From: a bacterium
GTDB lineage: Bacteria; JACRDZ01; JAQUKH01
Direction of reading: 5' to 3'
Length of the DNA stretch: 64,000 nucleotides
Assembly: GCA_028719205.1 (NCBI GenBank)
Contig: JAQUKH010000001.1
Location: 1 to 64,000, forward strand
Position numbers and translations under genes: made by a program. Within the stretch, counting starts at the first letter, position 1. Each line of letters starts with the position of its first letter. The notes below the pieces were generated by a model. The model searched no databases and was not told the DNA's origin. It worked only from the letters and a program-made list of their open reading frames with translations. Positions 18,262 to 26,853 of the stretch are shown here, one piece after another.

Positions 18262-18708
18262 TTAATCCTCTTTTTTGAATATTTCGAATTCTTCATTAAA
18301 CCGTTTATTATAATCAGTAATATCTTTAGAGGCTTCAACTATCTCTTTATCACGGAGATTAGTCTTTTCTCCTTTTGTGATCCATTTTTTAATGTAAACA
18401 AAAACAAGAACGAACGCGATGGTCAGGCCGATCACCGGGATCACATAAGGTTTAAATCCCATTCGTTTCTCTCTTGTAACTACCAGTACTCCCTCACCGA
18501 ATTGTTCCGCTACCGCGTCTAATATCTCATCTTTAGCTTTACCCTCTTTAATTAAGCTATTAACCAGAGAAACAATTTCCGGGCGGTCATGATCCGGACA
18601 TTTTATTTCAGCGCGAATATCTTCTACGCTAACCGCAAGAACAGGCTGTATCCCGGAAAATATTATCGCTGCCAGAATTATTAAAATAAAAACTTTTTTA
18701 TTTCTCAT
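18262..18708 (-). CDS. CcmH-like protein with a single cysteine
   Basis: A 148-residue protein with a signal peptide (about 1-25), a CcmH-type helical domain (VSLVNSLIKEGKAKDEILDA, EQFGEGVLV), and a C-terminal helix at about 92-112. CcmH normally has LRCXXC to reduce the apocytochrome. Here the site reads IKCPDHDRP: Cys36 is kept but the second cysteine is His39. The reading is clear on the DNA (TGT CCG GAT CAT). It could therefore bind a thiol but not form the usual disulphide. It overlaps ccmF by 11 bases. This may be a scaffold-only CcmH; see the CcmE entry. Confidence 0.85.
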   Translation of the reverse strand: MRNKKVFILIILAAIIFSGIQPVLAVSVEDIRAEIKCPDHDRPEIVSLVNSLIKEGKAKDEILDAVAEQFGEGVLVVTREKRMGFKPYVIPVIGLTIAFVLVFVYIKKWITKGEKTNLRDKEIVEASKDITDYNKRFNEEFEIFKKED

Positions 18709-20674
18709 TTTTTTTCCTATTAGGACAAAAGGCTATTGTTGTCCCGATAAATATCACAATACCGCCCAGCCACATCCAGACCACCAATGGATTTATTAAA
18801 ACCCTGAAGGTAGCATTACCCGTGTTAGCATTATAACCGTTTAGTATTACATACAGATCATCTAAAAGCGTAGTAGCTATCGCAACCTCTGTCGTCGGTT
18901 GTTCATGATTAGGGAAAAATCCCTTTTCAGGCCGCAATTTATATATCGATTTATTATTTTTATAAACTGTTAATACAGCATAAACCGACTGTTTATCCGG
19001 ATGTTCGACAGCCTGCAGGTCATCATATGTTAATTTATATTTACCTATTTCAATTGTACTGCCTATTTTAATATTTTCCACATCCTTTTCAATGGAATAG
19101 GCTCCTATCCCTATCATTCCTACAAACATCATAACTATTCCAATATGAACAATATAACCGCCGTACCTTCTTTTATTGCTCCAGATCAGCGCAAAAAAAG
19201 ATGTAAAATAATTTTTCCCTGTATTCTGGTGCCGGATGATTGTCCCTCTGTAAAATTCCACGATAATAGCCATAATTACAAATACTACAAAAATGGAAGG
19301 AATCAGGGCAATTATTTTTCTGTTACCGAGTATATAAAAAACAACTAACGATATTCCTGAAATAATTACCGGTAATAGAAAATTTTTCTTAAAGTTTTGA
19401 GGTGAGGTTTTACCCCAGGAGATCAACGGACATACTGCCATAAGTATCAAAAGTAAAGTCCCGAGCGGAACATTCGCTTTATTAAAATAAGATTGGCCAA
19501 CGGTTAATTTGACTCCGGTAAATAATTCCGAAAAGACAGGGAACATTGTTCCCCAAAAAGTAACAAAGAAAATACTGAATAAAATGAAATTGTTAAAAAG
19601 GAACATATTTTCTTTTGAGATCATTGATTCCATCTCATTTTGATTTTTTAAATATTTTCTGCGGATTATAAGCAGCAAAAGCGATCCGGCTAAACATAAC
19701 GAAATAAAGCTGATAAAATACGGGCCGACACCTGTTTCGCCGAAAGCGTGAACCGAAGATAAAACTCCGCTTCGCGTAAGAAATGTGCCAAATACGCATA
19801 AAATGAATGTTAATATTATCAAAACCATATTCCAGGTCTTTAACATTTCCTTTTTTTCCTGGATCATCGCCGAATGTATAAAAGCGGTACCAACGAGCCA
19901 GGGCATTAATGAGGCGTTTTCGATCGGATCCCACGCCCAATAACCGCCCCATCCTAATTCCACGTATGCCCATTGCGCTCCCAGGAGAATTCCTAAACTC
20001 AGGAAAAACCAGGAAAACAAAGACCACCGCCTGATATCTTTTATCCATTCATTATCCAGTTTTTTACTTATAAGGGCCGCGATCGCGAACGCGAAAGGAA
20101 TAGTGTATCCGACATAACCTATAAAAAGTGTAGGCGGATGCCATATCATTCCTGGATTTTGCAAAAGCGGATTTAAACCGTAACCATCAGGCGGTGTAAA
20201 CATCTTTCCTGTTGTTGTGTCCATTACCCTGGTAAAAGGATCGGCAACACGGACCAGAACAAAAAGAAAGAAAAACTGTATAAAAGATATTATTGATATA
20301 ACATAAGGGAAAAATTCAATTTCTTTTTTCCTTTTTGTAAGAATCAATACTGCGTTAAATAACGCCATGATCCACGCCCAGAAAAGCAAAGACCCCTTTT
20401 GCCCCGCCCAGAAAGCAGAGATCGTATAAAGCAGTGAAAGCGTCCGGCTCGTATGTTCGTAAACATATTCAATGCTGAAATCCCTGTTAAGCAATGAATA
20501 TAATAACGCGAAAGAAGTAATAGAAACAAAAATAAAACTGACAAGTAAACCGTTTTTTGAGCTCTCCACCAGGGAATATGATTTAAATTTTATCCCGAAA
20601 ATAACCGCGATAAAAGTATAAAGGGCGAATACAGCGCTTATAATTAACGAATAGTAACCAATTGTTGTTATCAT
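18698..20674 (-). CDS. ccmF: Cytochrome c haem lyase subunit CcmF
   Basis: The 658-residue membrane protein that joins haem to CXXCH motifs. It has about 14 helices and the WWD signature (WGGYWAWDPIENASLMPWL), with the conserved histidines around it, and a periplasmic C-terminal domain before the last helix. Length is normal for the family. It begins 30 bases after ccmE. Confidence 0.96.
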   Translation of the reverse strand: MITTIGYYSLIISAVFALYTFIAVIFGIKFKSYSLVESSKNGLLVSFIFVSITSFALLYSLLNRDFSIEYVYEHTSRTLSLLYTISAFWAGQKGSLLFWAWIMALFNAVLILTKRKKEIEFFPYVISIISFIQFFFLFVLVRVADPFTRVMDTTTGKMFTPPDGYGLNPLLQNPGMIWHPPTLFIGYVGYTIPFAFAIAALISKKLDNEWIKDIRRWSLFSWFFLSLGILLGAQWAYVELGWGGYWAWDPIENASLMPWLVGTAFIHSAMIQEKKEMLKTWNMVLIILTFILCVFGTFLTRSGVLSSVHAFGETGVGPYFISFISLCLAGSLLLLIIRRKYLKNQNEMESMISKENMFLFNNFILFSIFFVTFWGTMFPVFSELFTGVKLTVGQSYFNKANVPLGTLLLILMAVCPLISWGKTSPQNFKKNFLLPVIISGISLVVFYILGNRKIIALIPSIFVVFVIMAIIVEFYRGTIIRHQNTGKNYFTSFFALIWSNKRRYGGYIVHIGIVMMFVGMIGIGAYSIEKDVENIKIGSTIEIGKYKLTYDDLQAVEHPDKQSVYAVLTVYKNNKSIYKLRPEKGFFPNHEQPTTEVAIATTLLDDLYVILNGYNANTGNATFRVLINPLVVWMWLGGIVIFIGTTIAFCPNRKKNEK

Positions 20675-20704
20675 ATTTATTTTCTTCCTAGTTGCTGACC
20701 GCTA

Positions 20705-21118
20705 TTACTTTTTAGCCTTTTCAGCTTCATATTTTGACGGACATTTGGCTAACAAAGTTCTTGCTAAAAAAACCCTTTGTTCAGAAAATTTTCCTTCAAC
20801 AATAACCGTAACACCCTCTTTAAAAGTATCAGGAATTGTTCCGTGATACTCTACATTGAGTTTTTCATGCGTTTTTTCATCTTCCATTTCAAATTTTAGA
20901 TTTAAATTATCCTGATCCCATTTTATTGAATTTTGGGTTACTTTGCCGCCCACCCGCATACCCTTATCATTAGATGTAAGGCCTTTTGATAAAACCTCAC
21001 TGACAGTGTAGTAATAAACCATAGTGTCTTTCATCCCGGCGAATATTAAATATCCCACCGCCGCGATAACTACAAGAGAGCCTGCAATAAGTTTTTTCTG
21101 TTTAGATGTTAGTACCAT
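20705..21118 (-). CDS. ccmE: Haem chaperone CcmE, cysteine type (CXXXY)
   Basis: A 137-residue periplasmic haem chaperone with an N-terminal anchor (about 12-28) and the OB-fold pattern (RVGGKVTQNSIKW, then VEYHGTIPDTFKEGVTVIVE). In classic CcmE haem is bound through His in HXXXY; here the motif is CPSKY, with Cys126 and Tyr130. Such Cys-type CcmE defines the variant called System I*, known from archaea and some bacteria such as Desulfovibrio, which were described as lacking CcmH. Start at 21118, with the promoter at 21144-21172 and a leader of only about 20 bases without a ribosome site. Confidence 0.93.
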   Translation of the reverse strand: MVLTSKQKKLIAGSLVVIAAVGYLIFAGMKDTMVYYYTVSEVLSKGLTSNDKGMRVGGKVTQNSIKWDQDNLNLKFEMEDEKTHEKLNVEYHGTIPDTFKEGVTVIVEGKFSEQRVFLARTLLAKCPSKYEAEKAKK

Positions 21119-21143
21119 AATTTAAATATTAAAATGAAAATTT

Positions 21144-21172
21144 ATTCTATTATATTTTATAAATAATGTCAA
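21144..21172 (-). promoter_or_regulatory. Promoter of the ccm operon
   Basis: TTGACA (21167-21172) and TAGAAT (21144-21149), 17 bases apart on the minus strand. Predicted RNA start near 21137. It is back to back with the plus-strand promoter at 21212-21240. Confidence 0.7.
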
Positions 21173-21211
21173 TGTTTAATTATATTAAAATATTTTAATC
21201 TTCAATTTTAA

Positions 21212-21240
21212 TTGACGATTTATTTATTATGGAATATAGA
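21212..21240 (+). promoter_or_regulatory. Promoter of the unknown structured RNA
   Basis: TTGACG (21212-21217) and TATAGA (21235-21240), 17 bases apart. No open frame follows on the plus strand before the U-tract at 21382, so the product is an RNA. Confidence 0.65.
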
Positions 21241-21246
21241 TTAAAC

Positions 21247-21391
21247 AGAAGCGATGAGGCGAAATCAAAAACCGCCCCGATCATATGTCGGAGATGATAA
21301 CAAGGCTAAAAGTTTTTAACTGCGATAACCTTCGAGTTATCAAAAGTAACAAGCCGGTTTAACTTCTCTGATTTGGTCGGGTTTTTTTTTT
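21247..21391 (+). ncRNA. Free-standing structured RNA of unknown family, about 145 bases
   Basis: Between the divergent promoter and a run of ten T lies a region that folds into one long rod: CCCGATC (about 21277-21283) pairs with GGTCGGG (21376-21382), TCGGAGATG with CTTCTCTGA, AAC with GTT, GGCT with AGCC, and an apical GATAAC/GTTATC hairpin with a CUUCGA loop. A wide internal bubble flanks the apical stem. The 5' arm (about 30 bases) is outside the rod. A rod with a central bubble is the shape of 6S RNA, and the stretch AACTGCGA recalls the E. coli 6S sequence, but the apical stem is far shorter. I could not match it to any riboswitch, SRP RNA or RNase P RNA. Confidence 0.55.
21376..21391 (+). 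terminator. Terminator end of the structured RNA
   Basis: The closing GGTCGGG strand of the rod is followed at once by ten T (21382-21391). The next gene on the other strand stops at 21397, so the signal may act on both transcripts. Confidence 0.55.
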
Positions 21392-21396
21392 GCAGA

Positions 21397-23079
21397 CTAT
21401 TTTGTCCGGATTATAATATGGTATCCTAGTTTAGTTTTCACTATTTCACTTATTTCGCCTATTTTTAGTTTTTCAACTACTGCTACAAATTCTTTTATAA
21501 GGTCATCCCTGTTAAATATTCCCAGATCTCCTCCGTTTTTCGAGCTGTATTTATCATAAGACCGTTTTTCAGCCAGGTCTTCAAACTTATTACCTTCATT
21601 TAACATCTTTTTTACTTCTTCAGCCTCCTGCATTGTTTTTAATAATATATGTTTTGCCCCGAATGCCGGCTGTTTTTTAGCATTCTGGTTTGTATTTTTC
21701 GGTTTAGCCGAAAGATTCTCCATAACTTTATTCAGATCAGCCATAACTTTATCATATTCTTCTTTTTTCCCGGAAGCTGAGCCGTGACCTTCATCTTTCG
21801 CGTGTTCTTCCTTTTTATTAAATGCCGCTTTACGATTTTCATACGCATCTGTATAATTCGGGCTGATTTCTAATGCTTTATTAAAATCAGATATGGCTTT
21901 ATCATATTCTTCATCTATAAAAAATGTAAACCCGCGATCGTTATATGCTTTCGCGTATTTTGGATCTATTTCTATGGCTTTATTAAAATCAGCTAAGGCT
22001 TTTTCTCGTTCTCCTTTTATGCCAAAAACTGCGCCGCGATTAGTACGTGCCTTCGCGTCATCCGGGTCGATCTCCACGGCTTTGCTAAAATCAATTATGG
22101 CTTTATCATATTCTTTTTCACCAAAATATGCTATCCCGCGGTTATAAAACGCTTCTCCATAATTTGTATCTATCTCTATAGCTTTGTTATAATCAGACAG
22201 GGCTTTTTCCTTTTCGCCCTTTAGATCATTTACTAATCCGCGATTGGAATATGCTTCCGCGTAATCCGGGTTGATCTCCATTGCTTTATTAAGGTCAGCC
22301 ATAGCTTTCTCATATTCTCCTTTTACGCCAAAAGCTAATCCCCGGGCGGAGTATGCCACCGCATATTTAGTATTTATCTTTATAGCTTTATTATAATCAT
22401 CTATGGCCTCGTCATATTTTCCCATTTCAAAATAAATTTTCCCGCGGTCAATATATGATCTTACATAATATGGACTGATACCAATGGCTTTTGCAAGATC
22501 AGCTAAGGCTTTTTCATTTTCATTTTTTCCCTTGAAAGTTAAAGCCCGGCTGATATATGCTTCCCCAAAATACGGCTGTAGTTTTATGGCTTTGTTAAGA
22601 TCAGCTATAGCTTTTTGATGTTCTTTATTTTTGCTAAAAACTACTCCGCGATTGTAATAGGCCACAGCATAATCAGGGCTGATATCAATGGCTTTGCTGA
22701 AATCAACAATGGCTTTATCATATTCTTCTTTCTTATCAAAAACTAATCCCCGGTTTGAATAAGCTTCCGCGTAATCAGGAACGATCTCTATCGCTTTACT
22801 GAGGTCGTCAATAGCCTTATCATATTCTCCTTTTTTCATAAAAACCAGTCCGCGATGGGAATATGCCTTCGCGTAATTTGGATCGATCTCTATAGCTTTA
22901 TTAAAATCAGCTATGGCTTTCTCATATTCTCCTTTTTTCATAAAAGCTAATCCGCTGCGGGAATATGCCTTCGCGTCATTCGGATCGTTTTCAACGGCGT
23001 TGTTAGGATCTATAAATATTGTGCTGAATCCAATTAAAATAAAAATTATTATTGCCAGTATAAATTTGTATTTTTTCAT
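21397..23079 (-). CDS. TPR-repeat protein with a C-terminal parvulin (PpiC) domain
   Basis: A 560-residue exported or membrane-anchored protein: N-terminal helix (about 4-23), about 12 near-identical TPR repeats (about 35-445; typical unit AYSNRGLVFDKKEEYDKAI), a short Lys/Glu linker and a parvulin-type prolyl isomerase domain (about 475-560) with AKHILLKT, NGGDLGIF and LGYHIIIR. Parvulins of this type help fold secreted proteins. The repeats are also near-identical at the DNA level, so the repeat number may vary or be misassembled. The promoter at 23089-23116 leaves almost no leader. It may be a protein-binding chaperone of the periplasm. Confidence 0.88.
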   Translation of the reverse strand: MKKYKFILAIIIFILIGFSTIFIDPNNAVENDPNDAKAYSRSGLAFMKKGEYEKAIADFNKAIEIDPNYAKAYSHRGLVFMKKGEYDKAIDDLSKAIEIVPDYAEAYSNRGLVFDKKEEYDKAIVDFSKAIDISPDYAVAYYNRGVVFSKNKEHQKAIADLNKAIKLQPYFGEAYISRALTFKGKNENEKALADLAKAIGISPYYVRSYIDRGKIYFEMGKYDEAIDDYNKAIKINTKYAVAYSARGLAFGVKGEYEKAMADLNKAMEINPDYAEAYSNRGLVNDLKGEKEKALSDYNKAIEIDTNYGEAFYNRGIAYFGEKEYDKAIIDFSKAVEIDPDDAKARTNRGAVFGIKGEREKALADFNKAIEIDPKYAKAYNDRGFTFFIDEEYDKAISDFNKALEISPNYTDAYENRKAAFNKKEEHAKDEGHGSASGKKEEYDKVMADLNKVMENLSAKPKNTNQNAKKQPAFGAKHILLKTMQEAEEVKKMLNEGNKFEDLAEKRSYDKYSSKNGGDLGIFNRDDLIKEFVAVVEKLKIGEISEIVKTKLGYHIIIRTK

Positions 23080-23088
23080 ATCCGGTTT

Positions 23089-23116
23089 AGTATATCAAAT
23101 TAAATTCTCTTGTCAA
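23089..23116 (-). promoter_or_regulatory. Promoter of the TPR-parvulin gene
   Basis: TTGACA (23111-23116) and TATACT (23089-23094), spacer 16 bases. Only nine bases separate the -10 box from the ATG at 23079, so the mRNA would be leaderless or nearly so. Confidence 0.65.
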
Positions 23117-23127
23117 ATTGGTAAGTT

Positions 23128-24624
23128 TCACTCTTTACCATTTATTACCATATCTGACATTACCCAGAAATGAAGATAATAAATTGACATTTCGATAGCA
23201 ATAGGAAGCGCTTTTGGTTTTGTCAAGGCGGTTTTTATTAATAGTTTCCAGTACAGCCATTTTTCTTTTGACCTGAATCCGATTATCCAGACACTTTTCA
23301 TAAAAGCTTTTAATTCTCGTAAATTAACCGTTTTTTTTGCTGTCGGTTCATATATCTTTATAAAATTGCCGATCCGTTTGTAATAATTATCCGCTGACAA
23401 ATATAGTTCATCCAGCAATTTTTTATAACCATTGATCAAAGTACCGGGATTCATCTTAGGGACAAAATTCATCTTTATATCCGTATTGTTACCTGAAGCA
23501 AGTGTTAACAGCCGCCCTTCTTTTTTAAGCCTTTCCCAAAGTTTGGTTTTTGGCAGTGCCATTAAAATACCTGTCATCGCAAGCACAATGCCTGTTTCCT
23601 GAACAAATTTTTTGATCTCGTCGAAAACACCGGGTTTATCATTATCAAAGCCGACAATAAATCCTCCGAAAACCATCATCCCGTTTTTTTCTATCGTTGA
23701 CACTCTTTTCCTCAGATCAAATTTCAAATTTTGATATTTTCTGCATTCTTTTAAACTCTCGATATTAAGGGTTTCTATTCCTATGAAAACTTTTTCAAAG
23801 TTTGCCTCGGACATAAGGCCCATTAATTGTTTATCCTCGGCAAGGTCAATGCTGGCCTGAGTAAAAAAGCTGAACGGGTATCCGTGTTTTTTTTGCCATT
23901 CAATTACAGTATTTAAAACTTTTTTAACTTTGATCTTATTGCCGATAAAATTATCATCAACAAAAAAAACACCGCTTCGCCAACCCAGTTTGCGCAGATG
24001 GTCAAGTTCAATAATGATCTGTTCAGGTGTTTTCAGGCGCGGAGTGCGCCCCAGGGTCGTTGTAATATCGCAAAACTCACAGTCATACGGGCACCCTCTT
24101 GAAAATTGGACCGGCATCGTTACATATTTATGTATGTTCACCAGATCCCACATAGGGGCAGGGGTATCAATAAGATCCGCTTTTTTATCTGATGAATAGA
24201 TCCGTTCAGCTTTATTGTTTTTCAGGTCTTTTAAAAACGCGGGTAAAGTAACTTCAGCTTCGCCGGTGATCAGATGATCGACCTCAGCAAAAATATCTTT
24301 TGATCCTGAGAACAACGGGCCGCCGGCAACGATTTTTTTATTTAATTGCCTGCACCTTTTTATAACCTCTTTTGCCGATCCCTGTTGAACGATCATCGCG
24401 CTGACAAAAACATAGTCAGCCCATTTTATACTGTCATCTGTTAGCTTCTCTGTATTTTCGTCTGCAAGTTTTTTTTCCCATTCCACGGGAAGCATTGCCG
24501 CGACGGTTAACAGTCCAAGCGGCGGGTAGGCTGTTTTCGCACCGGTATAAAAATTATGCCTGAGCACATACTGGAACCCCCAAAATGTCGGCGGAATTTT
24601 TGGATATACCAATAATATTCTCAT
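23128..24624 (-). CDS. Cobalamin-binding radical SAM protein
   Basis: A 498-residue protein with an N-terminal B12-binding-like domain (about 1-130, RILLVYPKIPP, AYPPLGLLTVAAMLP), a radical SAM core starting near residue 160 (RGCPYDCEFCDITTTLGR, which gives the CXXXCXXC iron-sulphur site), and a C-terminal domain of the DUF4070 kind, with YKKLLDELY. Members of this group include methylases and other enzymes acting on lipids or unreactive carbons; hopanoid methylase HpnP is one relative. The substrate cannot be told here. It stands alone between the TPR gene and a divergent hydrolase. Confidence 0.88.
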   Translation of the reverse strand: MRILLVYPKIPPTFWGFQYVLRHNFYTGAKTAYPPLGLLTVAAMLPVEWEKKLADENTEKLTDDSIKWADYVFVSAMIVQQGSAKEVIKRCRQLNKKIVAGGPLFSGSKDIFAEVDHLITGEAEVTLPAFLKDLKNNKAERIYSSDKKADLIDTPAPMWDLVNIHKYVTMPVQFSRGCPYDCEFCDITTTLGRTPRLKTPEQIIIELDHLRKLGWRSGVFFVDDNFIGNKIKVKKVLNTVIEWQKKHGYPFSFFTQASIDLAEDKQLMGLMSEANFEKVFIGIETLNIESLKECRKYQNLKFDLRKRVSTIEKNGMMVFGGFIVGFDNDKPGVFDEIKKFVQETGIVLAMTGILMALPKTKLWERLKKEGRLLTLASGNNTDIKMNFVPKMNPGTLINGYKKLLDELYLSADNYYKRIGNFIKIYEPTAKKTVNLRELKAFMKSVWIIGFRSKEKWLYWKLLIKTALTKPKALPIAIEMSIYYLHFWVMSDMVINGKE

Positions 24625-24709
24625 ATTTTGATTTTATAGAATAATCACAAATAAAATAATGGCTTAAATCAACTTTTTATTGATTTATTTCCGCTTCGAT
24701 ATTTATATG

Positions 24710-24738
24710 TTGTAACGATTTTAAACATGAGTTAATAT
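24710..24738 (+). promoter_or_regulatory. Promoter of the alpha/beta hydrolase gene
   Basis: TTGTAA (24710-24715) and TAATAT (24733-24738), 17 bases apart, with seven bases from the -10 box to the ATG at 24746 and no ribosome site. The transcript would be leaderless. Confidence 0.5.
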
Positions 24739-24745
24739 TGAAGCT

Positions 24746-25705
24746 ATGTCAAGAGTTACTAAGATACTTATTATTTTATGCATTTTTACGGGGCTCGGGG
24801 CGATTGATATTGATCAAACTGATACAGAAGCAGATTTTCCCATGGCGATCAAAGTATTACGTAAAAGAAAATATCCCGGTGGAGATTTTCTTATTGAAAA
24901 AAAATTATCCAATGGAACAAATTATAGTCAGTTTAAAGTCTCCTACCTGTCTGAAGGCCTGAAGATATACGGGCTTTTAACGGTACCAACTTCTCCTAAA
25001 CCGGAAAAAGGTTATCCGGCCATTCTTTTCGTGCACGGCTATATTCCACCTAAAAAATACACTACTACCGGAAGTTATCCAACCTATCAGGCCGCGCTCG
25101 CGCAAAGAGGCTTTATAACTTTTAAACCGGACCTGCGCGGGCATGGAAATTCTGAAGGAGAAGCAGTCAGCGCTCATTATTCAGAAAAATACGTTGTTGA
25201 TATTATGTACGCCATTTCATATTTAAAAAATTTCAGAGAAGCGGATCCTAAACGGTTAGGCTACTGGGGACACTCAAACGGCGGTGAGACAGGATTGCGC
25301 GTGCTTGTCATTTCTTCCGACATTAAAGCAGCTTCTTTCTGGGCGGGAGTTGTAGGAAGTTATAAGGATATGCTTGAAACATATAACAACAAGATCCGCT
25401 TTCTCAAAAATGGAGACAATCCGCTAGTCGCGAAATACGGCCTCCCGGGTAAAAATAATGAATTTTGGAACAGGCTTGATCCCTATTCTTTTTTGAACGA
25501 TATTTCCGCCCCGGTACAGCTTCATCACGGGACTGCCGACAAAAGCGTGCCGATCGAACTTTCTATCCATCTTAAAGAAGAGCTGCAAAAGTTAAATAAA
25601 AAAGTAGAATATTATGAATATACCGGAGATGACCATAACATCAGCAGGAATTCCGATATAGCATGGCAAAGAACTATTACCTTTTTCAAGAATGAATTAA
25701 AATAA
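24746..25705 (+). CDS. Alpha/beta hydrolase of the prolyl-oligopeptidase (S9) type
   Basis: A 319-residue protein with a hydrophobic N-terminal segment (signal peptide or anchor, about 5-20) and an alpha/beta hydrolase fold: oxyanion turn FVHGYIPP, PDLRGHGNSEGE, nucleophile serine in GYWGHSNGG, acid Asp in HHGTADKSVP, and His in TGDDHNIS. The order and spacing fit dipeptidyl-peptidase or acylaminoacyl-peptidase-like proteins. The N-terminal beta-propeller of true S9 peptidases is missing, so an esterase or small peptidase is also possible. It seems to lack a 5' leader. Confidence 0.88.
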   Translation: MSRVTKILIILCIFTGLGAIDIDQTDTEADFPMAIKVLRKRKYPGGDFLIEKKLSNGTNYSQFKVSYLSEGLKIYGLLTVPTSPKPEKGYPAILFVHGYIPPKKYTTTGSYPTYQAALAQRGFITFKPDLRGHGNSEGEAVSAHYSEKYVVDIMYAISYLKNFREADPKRLGYWGHSNGGETGLRVLVISSDIKAASFWAGVVGSYKDMLETYNNKIRFLKNGDNPLVAKYGLPGKNNEFWNRLDPYSFLNDISAPVQLHHGTADKSVPIELSIHLKEELQKLNKKVEYYEYTGDDHNISRNSDIAWQRTITFFKNELK

Positions 25706-25749
25706 TTTGTTTATACATTATTTCTGAAATCGGGTAAAATAATATAATT

Positions 25750-26853
25750 ATGTTTGGAACCATTCTTTTATCTTTTGTTACCTTCTTTCATTTATACGTT
25801 TTCTGGCGTATATATTCAATTCCGTTTCTAAAACGGTCCATTCCAATTAAGACTTTTATTCTTACAGGAATTTTATGCTGGAGCCTGTTTTTTTCAGGAA
25901 GGATCCTGGGAGACGGGAAAACAGGAATATTCGGTAAAATAATCGAATTGGCCGGTATGGACTGGATGGCTTCACTTTTTCTGATCTTTATATGTTTATT
26001 GTTCGTAGATATTATAACTTTATACGGATATTTATTTTCTAAATACACGCCTTCATTAAGGACACTGGCTTTATTAACCGGGATAACGCTTTCGGCCATT
26101 GCTATTGTGCAGGGGGTTCGCGAGCCGGTAATAAAAAAATACGACGTTTACCTCCCCGGCCTCCCCTCTGAAATGGAAGGCAAAGTTATTATCGCGGTAT
26201 CAGATACACATATCGGATCTATTCTCGATAAAAACTGGCTTGAAGGCCGCGTAACACAGGTGCAAACCCAAAAACCTGATATTATATTGCTGTTAGGCGA
26301 TATGATCGAAGGGCACGGCACATCGCCTCAGGATCTTATTCCTATTCTTAAACGTTTATCGGCGCCATTAGGGGTCTGGACTGTTAACGGTAATCATGAA
26401 TCCCACGGGCGGGAAAATACAAACAGATCAATATATAATGAAGCGGGCTTTAATATCCTGAAGAACTCATGGGCGGAACTTTATCCGGGATTTATACTTG
26501 CCGGCATAGAAGACCTTACATCAAATGGCAGAAACGGAATAAAAAAGGATATTATCGCGGAAACTCTCGCGAACAAACCTTCAGGCGCGACCATATTACT
26601 TTCTCATTCCCCGCTTGATATTGAAAATGCCGCGAAAAACGGCGTGAACTTAATGCTCAGCGGGCATACTCACGGAGGACAGATATGGCCGTTTAATTAT
26701 TTAGTTAAACTCCGTTATCCTTATATCCAGGGAGCCTTCAGGGTAAATGGTATGGACCTTATTGTCTCCCGCGGCACAGGCACCTGGGGGCCCAGGATGC
26801 GCTTATGGCAGCCTGGTGAAATTTTAAAAATAACATTGCATAGAAAAGACTAA
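25750..26853 (+). CDS. Membrane-anchored metallophosphoesterase
   Basis: A 367-residue protein with several N-terminal helices (about 1-125) and a calcineurin-like phosphoesterase domain with every metal motif: VSDTHIGS, LLGDMIEG, VNGNHE, LLSHSP and SGHTHGGQIWPF. This is the YkuE/YaeI type, associated with lipid or phospho-ester hydrolysis at the membrane (some relatives cleave UDP-diacylglucosamine). It follows the hydrolase by 44 bases and may share its transcript. Its final codons overlap the convergent lipoprotein gene. Confidence 0.92.
   Translation: MFGTILLSFVTFFHLYVFWRIYSIPFLKRSIPIKTFILTGILCWSLFFSGRILGDGKTGIFGKIIELAGMDWMASLFLIFICLLFVDIITLYGYLFSKYTPSLRTLALLTGITLSAIAIVQGVREPVIKKYDVYLPGLPSEMEGKVIIAVSDTHIGSILDKNWLEGRVTQVQTQKPDIILLLGDMIEGHGTSPQDLIPILKRLSAPLGVWTVNGNHESHGRENTNRSIYNEAGFNILKNSWAELYPGFILAGIEDLTSNGRNGIKKDIIAETLANKPSGATILLSHSPLDIENAAKNGVNLMLSGHTHGGQIWPFNYLVKLRYPYIQGAFRVNGMDLIVSRGTGTWGPRMRLWQPGEILKITLHRKD

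Noticed and set aside
21255-21290. Hammerhead-ribozyme-like GATGAGGCGAAA
   Set aside because: The CUGAUGA core is not complete and there is no stem II between the two parts.
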